This document shows positions 1 to 8,698 of a DNA stretch of 64,000 nt, in pieces. The first letter of the stretch is position 1, and each line of letters starts with the position of its first letter. The position numbers and the translations under genes were made by a program. Source of the DNA: an uncultured Bacteroidales bacterium (GTDB lineage: Bacteria; Bacteroidota; Bacteroidia; Bacteroidales; Paludibacteraceae); NCBI GenBank assembly GCA_902792535.1, contig CADAZU010000012.1, positions 1-64,000 of the forward strand. Direction: 5' to 3'. Under the pieces are notes generated by a model, which made no database searches, was not told the origin of the DNA, and was given only the letters and a program-made list of their open reading frames with translations.

Positions 1-474
1 GAAACAATCCAGTCTGTTTGCCAATATACCTCCTATCAGCCGTGTGAAACCATTATAATGATTTAAGAGCGAGAAAGAGGAGCCTCTTTTGCCTGCCATA
101 TTGACGATTTGTTTGAATCCTAATATCGCCAGATTTGCGTCTTCTTTGTATTGTGCCACAATGCCTTTCAGCGAGATTTGTATAATTCTCACATCCGGAT
201 TCATGATCATGATAACAGGGGAAGAAGCATGACGGATACCGATGTTGTTTCCCTGACCGTAACCGCCGTTTTTGGAATTGCTCAGCACGACTACTTTCTT
301 GCCGTACAGCCGCGCTATCTCCTCCTTCATATGTAGAAAATCGCGGCTGTTATTATCCACCACAATCACCTCCAACGCATCGTCCAAATCATTATGTGCA
401 AAAAGCGCATCCAGACACCCGTAGATGTCCGGTTCGGAATTATACGTTACTATGATAACAGACAACTCTTTCAT
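1..474 (-). CDS. Family 2 glycosyltransferase, 3' end beyond the window
   Basis: The minus-strand frame opens with MKELSVIIVTYNSEPDIYGC, the usual beta-strand and nucleotide-binding start of GT-A family 2 glycosyltransferases. An NGGYGQGNNIG loop and a PDVR segment (the DxD-like region) follow. It would transfer a sugar from a nucleotide-sugar during surface polysaccharide synthesis at the cytoplasmic face of the membrane. The start ATG overlaps the stop of the upstream flippase as ATGA, so the two are probably translationally coupled. About 158 codons are visible and the rest lies left of base 1. Donor and acceptor cannot be predicted. Confidence 0.85.
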   Translation of the reverse strand, partial: MKELSVIIVTYNSEPDIYGCLDALFAHNDLDDALEVIVVDNNSRDFLHMKEEIARLYGKKVVVLSNSKNGGYGQGNNIGIRHASSPVIMIMNPDVRIIQISLKGIVAQYKEDANLAILGFKQIVNMAGKRGSSFSLLNHYNGFTRLIGGILANRLDCF

Positions 475-1826
475 TTGCCCCATAGTTCTTTGATCACCAC
501 GCTCGGCCATTTCCAGTTCTGGTATGCCAGCTGTGCGATACCCGGTGCCAGAATAAGTCCCCAGACACCCATTTGCAGCGGACTGAGGAAGAGCCACAGC
601 AATACAACCGTTGCGGCTCCGCTTGCCAGAGACGGAATAAAGAACGGAATCCGGTTATCTGCCATGATAAATCCGGCCGATTGCGCGTGGTTGTGCTCCA
701 AAAGGCTGATCAACAGCATTACGCATAACATCGCGGTTGGCAGGAAATGTGTTTGGCTATGAATTAGGTTCAAAGCCCAGTTGCCCAGGAATACCCACGC
801 CACACCGCCTGCTGTATACACAGCAATTAGACTACCCGTGCAGAGCAGGTAATAGCGTTTCAATCCCGCCAGATTATTCTCCGTGCGGCATTGAGCCAGT
901 TTCGGCAAGTATGATTGATAGAAGACTGTTGCGCATCTTGCCAGAATGTCCATCACCTGCAGCGTGATACCATAGCAAGCGACTTCCTCCAGCGTCAGAA
1001 ATGCCGATCCGATCAGCACGGAGGATTTGTTTACCAGAAATCCACCGGCTTGCGTCAGACCGATTTTAATGGCATTGGGCGTGATAGCGCTTAGTATGCG
1101 TTTGGGTTCTTGTGCCGCTGCGTCATCCAATTTGGCTTTCAACTCTTCCGTAAAAAATACGCGGTACGTTAGCACACGGCGGATGATTGTGGAAATCAGT
1201 TGTGAACCCACGATAGCGGTTAATCCGAAACCGGCATAAATCAGTCCGATCGCCAATCCCACATAAATCGCCTGACCAAAGATATTGATCTGTTGACTTT
1301 GGCGGATGTACCCTTTGCCCGTCAGTAGCGCGTCGTAATAGAACGTGTAGAGGTTGTAGCAGTTGATTCCGATTAGCAGCAGCCAAGCTATCATCGCATC
1401 TTGCCGGTCGCCGGAGTATTTTTGCAGAATATAGTAGAAATAAGCGGTTCCGGCAGTTGCCAACAGCCCAAAGACCGCCAAAGCCATCCACCGGTAGAAG
1501 CGCCGCATGGCAATCAGCGAACCTTTCAGCAGCCCGTAATCCACTTCGGCATCGCTGGTCGTGTGCTGCACGCCGTCGCGCTGAAGCGTCTTCACGCCCG
1601 AGAAGATATAACTGATGTTGCGCGCAAAAGTAGGACGGAAACCGAAATCAAGAAGCAATACCAACGCCGTAATGGTCTGAAAAATATTCCAGATTCCTAC
1701 GGTCTCCTGCGGCATTTTGTTCAATATGAAAGGCAGCAGAATGACCCCTGCTCCGATCATAAAAGCCGTTCCGGCATAGCTCCAGGCTATCTCCTTTTTG
1801 CCGATATGTTCTACCTTTTCAGACAT
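471..1826 (-). CDS. Polysaccharide flippase, Wzx/MATE-like
   Basis: A 451-residue multi-spanning membrane protein with about 12 hydrophobic segments. It begins with an IGKKEIAWSYAGTAFMIGAG segment, typical of Wzx-type O-antigen or capsule flippases of the MOP superfamily, which move lipid-linked oligosaccharides across the inner membrane. An in-frame start 57 bases upstream exists. The ATG at 1826 is preferred because it overlaps the stop of the dehydrogenase gene (TGATG) and removes a hydrophilic extension. It lies between the dehydrogenase that makes UDP-glucuronate and a glycosyltransferase, fitting a polysaccharide locus continuing left of the window. Confidence 0.85.
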   Translation of the reverse strand: MSEKVEHIGKKEIAWSYAGTAFMIGAGVILLPFILNKMPQETVGIWNIFQTITALVLLLDFGFRPTFARNISYIFSGVKTLQRDGVQHTTSDAEVDYGLLKGSLIAMRRFYRWMALAVFGLLATAGTAYFYYILQKYSGDRQDAMIAWLLLIGINCYNLYTFYYDALLTGKGYIRQSQQINIFGQAIYVGLAIGLIYAGFGLTAIVGSQLISTIIRRVLTYRVFFTEELKAKLDDAAAQEPKRILSAITPNAIKIGLTQAGGFLVNKSSVLIGSAFLTLEEVACYGITLQVMDILARCATVFYQSYLPKLAQCRTENNLAGLKRYYLLCTGSLIAVYTAGGVAWVFLGNWALNLIHSQTHFLPTAMLCVMLLISLLEHNHAQSAGFIMADNRIPFFIPSLASGAATVVLLWLFLSPLQMGVWGLILAPGIAQLAYQNWKWPSVVIKELWGK

Positions 1827-3103
1827 CAGTCCCTTCGGAAAATATCCCTCGTATAAACTTTTTCCTTCACGTCGTCCAGACACGCGTCATACCGGTTAGC
1901 GATGATGGCTTGGCTGCGAAGCTTGAATTTCTCCAGATCATTCACCACTTCGCTGCCGAAAAACGTCGTTCCGTCTTCCAGCGTCGGCTCATACACAATC
2001 ACCTTCGCGCCTTTCGCTTTCACGCGTTTCATGATACCCTGGATGCTGCTCTGACGGAAATTATCGCTGTTGGCTTTCATCGTCAGCCGATAAACGCCAA
2101 TCACGCACGGATGCTCGTTGGCGGCATCGAAATCGCCGCGCTGGTAGTAGTCGTAATAACCGGCCATCGCCAGAACACGGTCGGCAATAAAATCCTTCCG
2201 CGTCCGGTTGCTCTCCACAATCGCTTCAATCAGGTTCTCCGGCACGTCTTGATAATTCGCCAGCAACTGCTTCGTGTCTTTCGGCAGACAGTAACCGCCG
2301 TAACCGAAAGAAGGATTGTTGTAATGCGTGCCGATTCGCGGATCGAGACACACGCCGTCAATAATCGATTTGGTGTCCAAGCCTTTCATCTCGGCGTACG
2401 TGTCCAACTCGTTGAAATAGCTCACGCGGAGCGCCAGATACGTATTGGCAAACAGTTTGACTGCTTCCGCTTCCGTCAGACCCATTATGCGCACCTCGAC
2501 ATCCTCTTTGAGCGCACCTTCTTGCAGCAATCCGGCAAACAGCTCCGCTTTTGCCACCAGCTGCTCGTCGCTCAATACCGTTCCGACAATAATTCGGCTG
2601 GGGTAGAGGTTGTCTTCTAATGCTTTGCTCTCGCGCAGGAACTCCGGCGAAAAAAGGATATTCGCGCAATGGTATTTCTCCCGAACGGAAGCAGTATAGC
2701 CCACAGGAACGGTTGATTTGATCACCATGACGGCGTCCGGATTGACCCGCAAAACGGTCTCGATCACGTTTTCTACCGCCGAAGTGTCAAAATAATTGCG
2801 ATGCGGGTCATAGTTCGTCGGCGCAGCAATCACCACGAATGCCGCGTCCTTATAAGCCGCTTCTGCATCCAGCGTCGCCCTCAGATTCAAAAATGGCTGA
2901 CAGCTGACATCTGACAACTGACGGCTTTCTAAATCCTTGAGAAAGTATTTCTCGATGTACTCATCCTGAATAGGCGACTGCCGACGATTGATCATATCCA
3001 CTTTTTCGGGGATAATATCAACTGCCGTCACCTCATGGTGTTGAGCAAGCAAAGTTGCAATACTCAAACCCACATATCCCGTTCCTGCGATTGCTATCTT
3101 CAT
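1826..3103 (-). CDS. ugd: UDP-glucose 6-dehydrogenase with a repeat-encoded insertion
   Basis: 425 residues. The NAD-binding GTGYVGL motif lies at residues 7-13, then APTNYDP, the PEFLRE segment, and the catalytic cysteine in [10 protein letters not shown] near residue 272. It oxidises UDP-glucose to UDP-glucuronate for capsule or exopolysaccharide. Bacteroidales relatives are nearer 390-410 residues. The surplus lies around residues 59-71 ([12 protein letters not shown]), exactly where the DNA at 2898-2935 is a short tandem repeat built on CTGACA/CTGACG. The insertion is in frame and sits in a surface region before the APTNYDP strand, so the enzyme is probably still active. It is the first gene of the visible minus-strand polysaccharide set. 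Confidence 0.93.
   Translation of the reverse strand: MKIAIAGTGYVGLSIATLLAQHHEVTAVDIIPEKVDMINRRQSPIQDEYIEKYFLKDLESRQLSDVSCQPFLNLRATLDAEAAYKDAAFVVIAAPTNYDPHRNYFDTSAVENVIETVLRVNPDAVMVIKSTVPVGYTASVREKYHCANILFSPEFLRESKALEDNLYPSRIIVGTVLSDEQLVAKAELFAGLLQEGALKEDVEVRIMGLTEAEAVKLFANTYLALRVSYFNELDTYAEMKGLDTKSIIDGVCLDPRIGTHYNNPSFGYGGYCLPKDTKQLLANYQDVPENLIEAIVESNRTRKDFIADRVLAMAGYYDYYQRGDFDAANEHPCVIGVYRLTMKANSDNFRQSSIQGIMKRVKAKGAKVIVYEPTLEDGTTFFGSEVVNDLEKFKLRSQAIIANRYDACLDDVKEKVYTRDIFRRD
2898..2935. repeat. Short tandem repeat inside ugd
   Basis: Degenerate units of CTGACA and CTGACG repeat here and are translated as an extra stretch in UDP-glucose dehydrogenase. The same repeat vocabulary appears between genes at 52143-52178 and inside another gene at 61130-61151. 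Confidence 0.75.
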
Positions 3104-3159
3104 TTTAAACTTGATATAACAATGTTTATTTATGTTTATAACAATGTTTATTTATGTTT

Positions 3160-3202
3160 ATTTTCTTTAAATTCTCAAATCTCAAATCTCAAATCTTAAA
3201 TA
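3160..3202. repeat. Tandem CTCAAAT repeat after a gene
   Basis: Three to four units of TCTCAAA/TCTTAAA run up to the stop codon of the short dehydrogenase. Similar AAATCTT-type repeats occur at 25999-26045 (inside recR), 27014-27043 and 45198-45248. Confidence 0.7.
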
Positions 3203-3951
3203 TGCTCTTCCACGCCTCTAAAGTGTACATTCAACTCATGCAAATGCTCCAGCAGCACACCCAGCGGCGTACCTTTGGTCATTTCTGCAAAAGCGTTCAC
3301 ATCTTTCGGGAAGCATTTTCCGCCGTAGCCGTACTTGCCGTCCGGTCCGGGAACATACGTGTGCGTGTCGTTGATGTAACCGGACAACAGAATGCCGGTG
3401 TGCACTTTGCGCCAATCAGCACCCATTTTCTCGCAATACTCGCGGCAGGCATTGAAATACGTCACTTTGTACGCGCCGAACACATTATGCATGTATTTGG
3501 TCAGCTCTGCCTCCAACGGAGTCATTACGGTAAATTTCTTGCCGACGAAGATTTTTGTCAGCAGCTCCTGCGCACCCGTGAAAACCATGGTCTGTTTGTT
3601 AAAGTCCTCGATGAACGTGCGTTCGGTCAAAAACTCAGGCATGTAGCATACCTGGTGACCCGTCTCGCGACTCAGCATCTCGCTCGTACCCGGCAAGATT
3701 GTAGTACGCACAAACACCGGCACGTCCGGCAGATTTTTGATCAGTTCTTTCATCAGCGTAAGATCCTGCGTGCCGTCTTCTTCGGTCGGCACGTGAATCT
3801 GCAGAAAAGCGATGTCAATACCGCTCAAATCGTCATTGTAGCCTTTGTAAGGATCGCTGATGAATAGTTTGCACTCGGGGTTGTTGTTCTCCAACCAGTT
3901 TTTCAGGGCTCCGCCTACGAAGCCGCATCCAATAATTCCAACGTTAATCAT
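3196..3951 (-). CDS. Short UDP-glucose/GDP-mannose dehydrogenase-like protein
   Basis: 251 residues with an N-terminal Rossmann motif (GIIGCGFVGGAL), a PEFLTERTF segment and the active-site cysteine in GYGGKCFPKD near residue 213. The protein ends about 40 residues after that cysteine. It therefore keeps the NAD-binding and central helical domains but lacks the C-terminal nucleotide-sugar-binding domain of full-length enzymes such as its neighbour. It could be a distinct short clade or act with a partner; the reaction cannot be assigned. An outward promoter at 4069-4100 probably drives it, with a leader of about 110 nt. Confidence 0.8.
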   Translation of the reverse strand: MINVGIIGCGFVGGALKNWLENNNPECKLFISDPYKGYNDDLSGIDIAFLQIHVPTEEDGTQDLTLMKELIKNLPDVPVFVRTTILPGTSEMLSRETGHQVCYMPEFLTERTFIEDFNKQTMVFTGAQELLTKIFVGKKFTVMTPLEAELTKYMHNVFGAYKVTYFNACREYCEKMGADWRKVHTGILLSGYINDTHTYVPGPDGKYGYGGKCFPKDVNAFAEMTKGTPLGVLLEHLHELNVHFRGVEEHI

Positions 3952-4068
3952 GTTTGTATTATTTTTATATTTTTTGTTTCTCCTTAATAGAGCGGAGTTC
4001 CTCTGAGTAATTACCGTTAAAACGGAGTTTTAGCGCATTACGAAGAGAGAACCCGCGTAAAAAAGCCC

Positions 4069-4100
4069 GCAAAGATACAACAAATTTTTCATATACGCAA
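4069..4100 (-). promoter_or_regulatory. Promoter for the short dehydrogenase gene
   Basis: On the minus strand a TTGCG -33 box (4096-4100) and TATCTTTGC -7 box (4069-4077) lie with first bases 23 nt apart, matching the Bacteroidetes primary sigma consensus TTTG/TANNTTTG. Confidence 0.75.
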
Positions 4101-4169
4101 GTGCGCGCGTACTTTTTATAAAAAAATAATTTTTTTCGCATTTTTATACCAAAAAACACCATCAAAAAG

Positions 4170-4194
4170 TGTATATATACATAGTATATATACA
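4170..4194. repeat. Perfect 11-bp-arm palindrome
   Basis: Arms TGTATATATAC and GTATATATACA flank a 3-base centre. The other copy of the element keeps both arms, while the centre reads inverted relative to this one. It could be a protein-binding or cruciform site. Confidence 0.75.
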
Positions 4195-4216
4195 GTAAAT
4201 GTCGGAAAATATACGT

Positions 4217-4271
4217 AGTGCGTGATTAGTGCGTGATAAGTGCGTGATAAGTGCGAGATAAGTGCGTCATA
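4217..4271. repeat. Five 11-bp iteron-like tandem repeats
   Basis: Five head-to-tail units AGTGCGTGATA with single-base variants fill 55 bp. The same count and phase recur at 63107-63161. Regular helical spacing suggests a binding array, but no protein is identified. Confidence 0.75.
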
Positions 4272-4318
4272 ATCGGGGTAACTTGCTATAACCTTGCTAT
4301 AATTTTGCACTCCCCGGC

Positions 4319-4350
4319 TTGCACATGTCAACTTTTTTTACTACCTTTGC
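4319..4350 (+). promoter_or_regulatory. Promoter for the DUF2723 gene
   Basis: TTGCACATGTC (4319-4329) and TACCTTTGC (4342-4350) with the standard 23-nt offset and a T-rich spacer. Confidence 0.8.
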
Positions 4351-4373
4351 GCCGATTTTGCCTAAATACGGCT

Positions 4374-4431
4374 TTTTTGACTAGATTAACTGGTTCTACT
4401 AGTTTGACTAGATAGACTGGTTCTACTATAA
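4374..4431. repeat. Direct 27-bp repeat in a leader
   Basis: Two near-identical units (TTTGACTAGAT, four or five bases, ACTGGTTCTACTA) lie in tandem in the leader of the DUF2723 gene. Function unknown. Confidence 0.65.
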
Positions 4432-4455
4432 AACAACTAAAATTAACAATAAACA

Positions 4456-7400
4456 ATGAAAAATTTCAAATTGTGGAATACGCTCTGCGGATGGGTGGTT
4501 TTTGCCATCGCGGCGGCAACGTATCTCCTTACAATGGAACCCACTGCCTCCTTCTGGGACTGCGGTGAGTTTATCTCCAGCGCTTGGAAGCTGGATGTTG
4601 GTCACCCGCCCGGAGCACCTTTCTTCATGCTCATGGGGCATTTCTTCAGTCTTTTTGCACCCGACACAGCCCATGTGGCGATGTGTGTGAACGCCCTTTC
4701 GGCGCTTGCAAGTGCCTTCACGATCCTGTTCCTTTTCTGGACGATCACAGCCCTTGCGAAGAAACTCGTCGAGCCGGACACGCTCTGGAAAGGCATTGCC
4801 TTACTCGGAGCAGGAGCAGTTGGTGCACTCGCTTACACTTTCTCCGACACCTTCTGGTTTTCGGCGGTGGAAGGCGAAGTGTATGCCTCTTCGTCCCTCT
4901 TCACGGCGGTCGTCTTCTGGCTTATCCTCAAATGGGATGAACAGGCAGACGAAGAAGGATCCGATCGTTGGCTCATCGCCATCGCATATCTTATGGGACT
5001 TTCCATCGGTGTCCACTTGCTGAACTTGCTGACCATTCCGGCAATCGGTTTAGTCTATTATTTCCGCAAGTATACCTTCTCGTGGAAAGGACTCATCTAT
5101 GCGTTCCTCGCTTCCTGTCTGGTCTTGCTGGTCATTCTGTATGGTATTATTCCGGGCTTCCCGACCGTAATCGGTTGGTTCGAACTCCTCTTCGTGAATG
5201 TCCTCGGCTGTCCGTTCAACACCGGTATGTGGATTTGTCTGGTACTCACCGTAGCACTCCTCACATGGGCGATTCTTTATACCAAGAAACGCTCGGACAA
5301 AGAGGCAGAGGAGCAACAAGGCAAAAACCTCTGGCGTTGGCTCAATACCGGCGTAGTGATGTTGACCGTCATTCTGATCGGTTATAGCTCTTATGCGGCG
5401 TTGGTGATCCGCTCTGCGGCAGACACGCCGATGGACCAGAACTCCCCGGACAATGTGTTCTCGCTCAAGTATTACTTGAATCGTGAGCAGTACGGCGATC
5501 GTCCGCTTTTCTACGGCCAGACTTACAATGCACCGGTTGAACTTCGTATAGAAGGCAACATGTGTGTCCCCGTGGAGAAAAAAGGACACGCGCAGTATGC
5601 TCCGGCTCCCAAAGTAGAAGGCGAAAAAGACCATTATGTCATCACCGGTTACAAGACCGACTACGCTTATATGAAGCAGTTCTGCATGCTCTTCCCGCGC
5701 ATGTATTCCTCGCAAGGAAGCCATGTCCAGGCATACAAAGAGTGGGCGGATGTCAAAGGAAAACGGGTTCGTTATGAGTACTGCGGACAGCAGAAAACGG
5801 ATTATTGTCCGACCTTCGGAGAAAACCTCCGTTTCTTCTTCCGCTACCAGGTCAACTTCATGTACTGGCGCTATTTCATGTGGAATTTCGCCGGACGCCA
5901 GAACGACTTGCAGTCCTATGGCGAGATCACGAAAGGCAACTGGATCTCCGGTATCTCGTTTATTGACAACGCCCTCTACGGCGATCAGGACTTGCTACCG
6001 ACGGAACTTAAGGAAAACAAAGGACACAACGTCTATTATTTCCTCCCGCTCTTGCTCGGTATCATCGGTATTGTATGGCAATGCGGCAAACGCGATAAAG
6101 AAGGAAATGCAACGGGTTGGAAGAATTTCACGCTGACCTTCTTGCTCTTCTTCTTAACGGGTTTGGCAATCGTCATGTACCTCAACCAAACACCTTATCA
6201 GCCGCGTGAACGGGACTATGCGTATGCCGGTTCGTTCTATGCGTTCTGTATCTGGATTGGTTTGGGTGTCCTCGCTCTCATCGACTGGATTAACACAGTC
6301 CTGAAGAGCGAAAATGGAAAAGCTGTTGTGGCAGTTTGCGCAAGCATCCTTTGCCTCCTCGTTCCGGCTCAAATGGCTTCCCAAAACTGGGATGACCACG
6401 ACCGTTCGCAGCGCTATTCATGCCGCGATTTCGGAGCGAACTATCTCAAATCCTGCGAGGACAACGCGATCCTCTTCTCTAACGGCGATAACGATACCTT
6501 CCCGCTTTGGTACAACCAAGAGGTGGAAGGTGAAGGAACAGACAAACGTGTCTGCAACCTCTCGTACCTCCAAACCGATTGGTACATCTCGCAAATGAAG
6601 CGTCCGTACTATGAGTCCGAAGCACTCCCGATCTCTTGGGAATACAAGGATTTCATGCCCGGCACGAACGAGATTGCGCGTGTGGATAACCGTCTCGGAC
6701 AGCCGATTTCGGTTGAGAAAGCATTCAATTTCCTGCGTTCCGACGATCCGCGAACCAAGTCTCGCGAGGGAGAGAACTACCTCCCGTCCGACCAACTCTA
6801 TGTGGAGACACCGGATGGCGAACAGATCTACTTCCAAAAGAAGCGGATGTACACGCGCTCGCAGATGATGATTATGGAAATGCTGTCCACCAACAAATGG
6901 CAACGTCCGATGTATTTCTGCGCAACGGTCGGAAACGACTACTATCTGGGGCTCGAACCGTGGATGGAACTCACCGGACTCGCATACCGCATTACCCCGA
7001 CTCGCAGCCGCGACGGACAGCCGCGTGTCAATTCCGAAGTGATGTACGAGAATATGATGCATAAGTTCAAATACGGAAACATGAATATCCCCGGCATCTA
7101 CATTGACGAGAACCTTATGCGCATGTGTCGCACCCACAGAATGATGTTTGCTCAGTTGGCGGAACAACTCTTGCGCGAGAACCAACGTGAGAAAGCGCTC
7201 GAAGTGCTGGATTACGCGGAGGAGCAACTTCCTGGATATAATATCTCGTATGACTACACTTCCGCTTCCATGGCTTCGATGTATTTCATGCTCGGCGAGA
7301 ACGACAAAGCGTTGGCAATCATGGACAAAGTGGCAAACAATAGTGTCGAGTACCTGCGTTTTGCGGCGTCTTTGGATCGTCAGCAACGTCGTGTCATGGA

Positions 7401-7521
7401 ATCGACTACCAACCGCGAAGCGGCAATCCTCTCCTATGTGCTCCAGACCTGCGAACGCTATAGACAAACAGAGTTAGTAGATAAATATTATCAAGATTAC
7501 GTATCGTATGTTAACGATTAA
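4456..7521 (+). CDS. DUF2723 (GT117) membrane glycosyltransferase
   Basis: 1021 residues. The opening membrane segment is followed by TASFWDCGEFISSAWKLDVG and then HPPGAPFFML, the hallmark of DUF2723 proteins, which are related to protein O-mannosyltransferases (GT-C fold, polyprenyl-phosphate-sugar donor, active site facing the periplasm). About ten membrane helices occupy the first 330 residues. A second helical membrane block lies near 530-650, then a soluble domain, and the C-terminus (about 890-1010) is helical and TPR-like. Such proteins are conserved in Bacteroidetes and are suspected to glycosylate exported proteins. The last 14 bases overlap the next gene. Confidence 0.85.
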   Translation: MKNFKLWNTLCGWVVFAIAAATYLLTMEPTASFWDCGEFISSAWKLDVGHPPGAPFFMLMGHFFSLFAPDTAHVAMCVNALSALASAFTILFLFWTITALAKKLVEPDTLWKGIALLGAGAVGALAYTFSDTFWFSAVEGEVYASSSLFTAVVFWLILKWDEQADEEGSDRWLIAIAYLMGLSIGVHLLNLLTIPAIGLVYYFRKYTFSWKGLIYAFLASCLVLLVILYGIIPGFPTVIGWFELLFVNVLGCPFNTGMWICLVLTVALLTWAILYTKKRSDKEAEEQQGKNLWRWLNTGVVMLTVILIGYSSYAALVIRSAADTPMDQNSPDNVFSLKYYLNREQYGDRPLFYGQTYNAPVELRIEGNMCVPVEKKGHAQYAPAPKVEGEKDHYVITGYKTDYAYMKQFCMLFPRMYSSQGSHVQAYKEWADVKGKRVRYEYCGQQKTDYCPTFGENLRFFFRYQVNFMYWRYFMWNFAGRQNDLQSYGEITKGNWISGISFIDNALYGDQDLLPTELKENKGHNVYYFLPLLLGIIGIVWQCGKRDKEGNATGWKNFTLTFLLFFLTGLAIVMYLNQTPYQPRERDYAYAGSFYAFCIWIGLGVLALIDWINTVLKSENGKAVVAVCASILCLLVPAQMASQNWDDHDRSQRYSCRDFGANYLKSCEDNAILFSNGDNDTFPLWYNQEVEGEGTDKRVCNLSYLQTDWYISQMKRPYYESEALPISWEYKDFMPGTNEIARVDNRLGQPISVEKAFNFLRSDDPRTKSREGENYLPSDQLYVETPDGEQIYFQKKRMYTRSQMMIMEMLSTNKWQRPMYFCATVGNDYYLGLEPWMELTGLAYRITPTRSRDGQPRVNSEVMYENMMHKFKYGNMNIPGIYIDENLMRMCRTHRMMFAQLAEQLLRENQREKALEVLDYAEEQLPGYNISYDYTSASMASMYFMLGENDKALAIMDKVANNSVEYLRFAASLDRQQRRVMESTTNREAAILSYVLQTCERYRQTELVDKYYQDYVSYVND

Positions 7522-8692
7522 TAAAATCCCTGTCTTGCTGCTTACCGGCTATCTCGGTAGCGGCAAGACAACACTTCTCAACCGTATTTTGACGAACAAC
7601 AAAGGCATTCGTTTTGCTGTCATCGTCAATGACATCGGAGAAGTCAATATTGACGCCTCGCTCATTCAGCAGGGCGGAGTAGTGAGCCAGAAAAACGATT
7701 CGCTCGTCGCGCTCCAGAACGGCTGTATCTGCTGTACGTTGCAGACCGACCTTATCAACCAACTGCATGAGCTGGTGGCTCAAAAAGCTTATGACTACAT
7801 CGTCATCGAAGCTTCCGGTATTTGCGAACCGGGACCGATAGCGCAAACCCTGTGCTCCTATGCACAGATGGTGCCGCAGTTCGCTCAGGATGGTCTGCCG
7901 ACGCTCGATTGTATCTGCTCTGTAGTGGATGCACTTCGTCTCCGCGACGAGTTCGAAAACGGCGATAAACTGCGCTATGTGACAAAGGAAGAAGACCTTG
8001 CTGCGCTGGTTACAGAGCAGATTGAGTTCTGCAATATTATCCTCTTGAATAAGGCTTCCGAAGTGAGCGAAGAAGAGCTGGCGCACGTCAAAGCAATCAT
8101 TCGCGCTATCCAGCCCACCGCAGAAATCATAGAAACGAACTACTGCGATGTGCCGTTCGAGAAGATCCTCAATACCGGATTGTTCGACTTTGACAAAGTC
8201 GCTACTTCGGCTACCTGGATTCAGGAAATAGAGGATGCCCGCCATCACCATGACGACGATGATGACGATGATGAGCATCATCATCACCACCACGATCATG
8301 AGCACGGCGAGCATGACCACCTCGCGGAATATGACATAGAGACCTTTGTATATTACGCGCGTAAGCCCTTCGACCTCGGTATGTTCGATGAGTTTGTCTC
8401 TGCGCATTGGCCTCAGAACGTCATTCGTTGCAAAGGTATGTGCTATTTTGCTGAAGAGTACGATATGTGCTACCTCTTTGAACAAGCGGGACGTCAATTC
8501 AACCTCCGTAAAGCGGGAGAGTGGTTTGCTACGATGCCTAAAGAGGAGTTGATGCAACTCATGGCGGACGATCCGCAGCTCCGCAAAGACTGGGATGACC
8601 AATACGGAGACAGAATGCAGAAACTGGTCTTCATCGGTCAGCATTTGGACAAAAAAGCCATTACGGACGCTCTGGATAACTGCCTGCAATAA
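7508..8692 (+). CDS. CobW/COG0523 GTP-dependent metallochaperone
   Basis: 394 residues. Walker A is TGYLGSGKT (13-21) and the metal-binding signature is NGCICC (71-76), both diagnostic for COG0523 GTPases. From about residue 246 a loop of alternating Asp and His (more than 12 His within 27 residues) forms a metal-binding tract. The C-terminal CobW domain follows. Members with a CxCC motif and a His-rich loop usually deliver zinc or another divalent metal to client enzymes under scarcity. The metal here is not determined. No Zur-like operator was recognised, and the gene is overlapped by the end of the DUF2723 gene, so it is likely co-transcribed. Confidence 0.9.
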   Translation: MLTINKIPVLLLTGYLGSGKTTLLNRILTNNKGIRFAVIVNDIGEVNIDASLIQQGGVVSQKNDSLVALQNGCICCTLQTDLINQLHELVAQKAYDYIVIEASGICEPGPIAQTLCSYAQMVPQFAQDGLPTLDCICSVVDALRLRDEFENGDKLRYVTKEEDLAALVTEQIEFCNIILLNKASEVSEEELAHVKAIIRAIQPTAEIIETNYCDVPFEKILNTGLFDFDKVATSATWIQEIEDARHHHDDDDDDDEHHHHHHDHEHGEHDHLAEYDIETFVYYARKPFDLGMFDEFVSAHWPQNVIRCKGMCYFAEEYDMCYLFEQAGRQFNLRKAGEWFATMPKEELMQLMADDPQLRKDWDDQYGDRMQKLVFIGQHLDKKAITDALDNCLQ

Positions 8693-8698
8693 TATCCC

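Larger units (their letters stand above)
4069..4350. repeat. Inverted 280-bp intergenic element, copy 1
   Basis: This stretch between two divergent genes is nearly identical, in reverse orientation, to 63029-63309. In order it holds a minus-strand promoter, an A/T-rich segment, a palindrome with 11-base arms TGTATATATAC and GTATATATACA (4170-4194), five tandem 11-bp units of the AGTGCGTGATA type (4217-4271), and a plus-strand promoter. The terminal promoter TTGCACATGTC to TACCTTTGC differs from its mate by two bases. No convincing gene is contained. It may be a mobile or recombining regulatory element. Confidence 0.85.

Noticed and set aside
4116..4331. A 71-codon minus-strand frame whose product is mirrored by a frame starting near 63049 in the other element copy
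   Set aside because: It overlaps a promoter and consists of tandem repeats and a palindrome. Five of about twelve differences are synonymous, only slightly more than expected, and the C-terminal parts differ. Probably repeat DNA read in a frame by chance.
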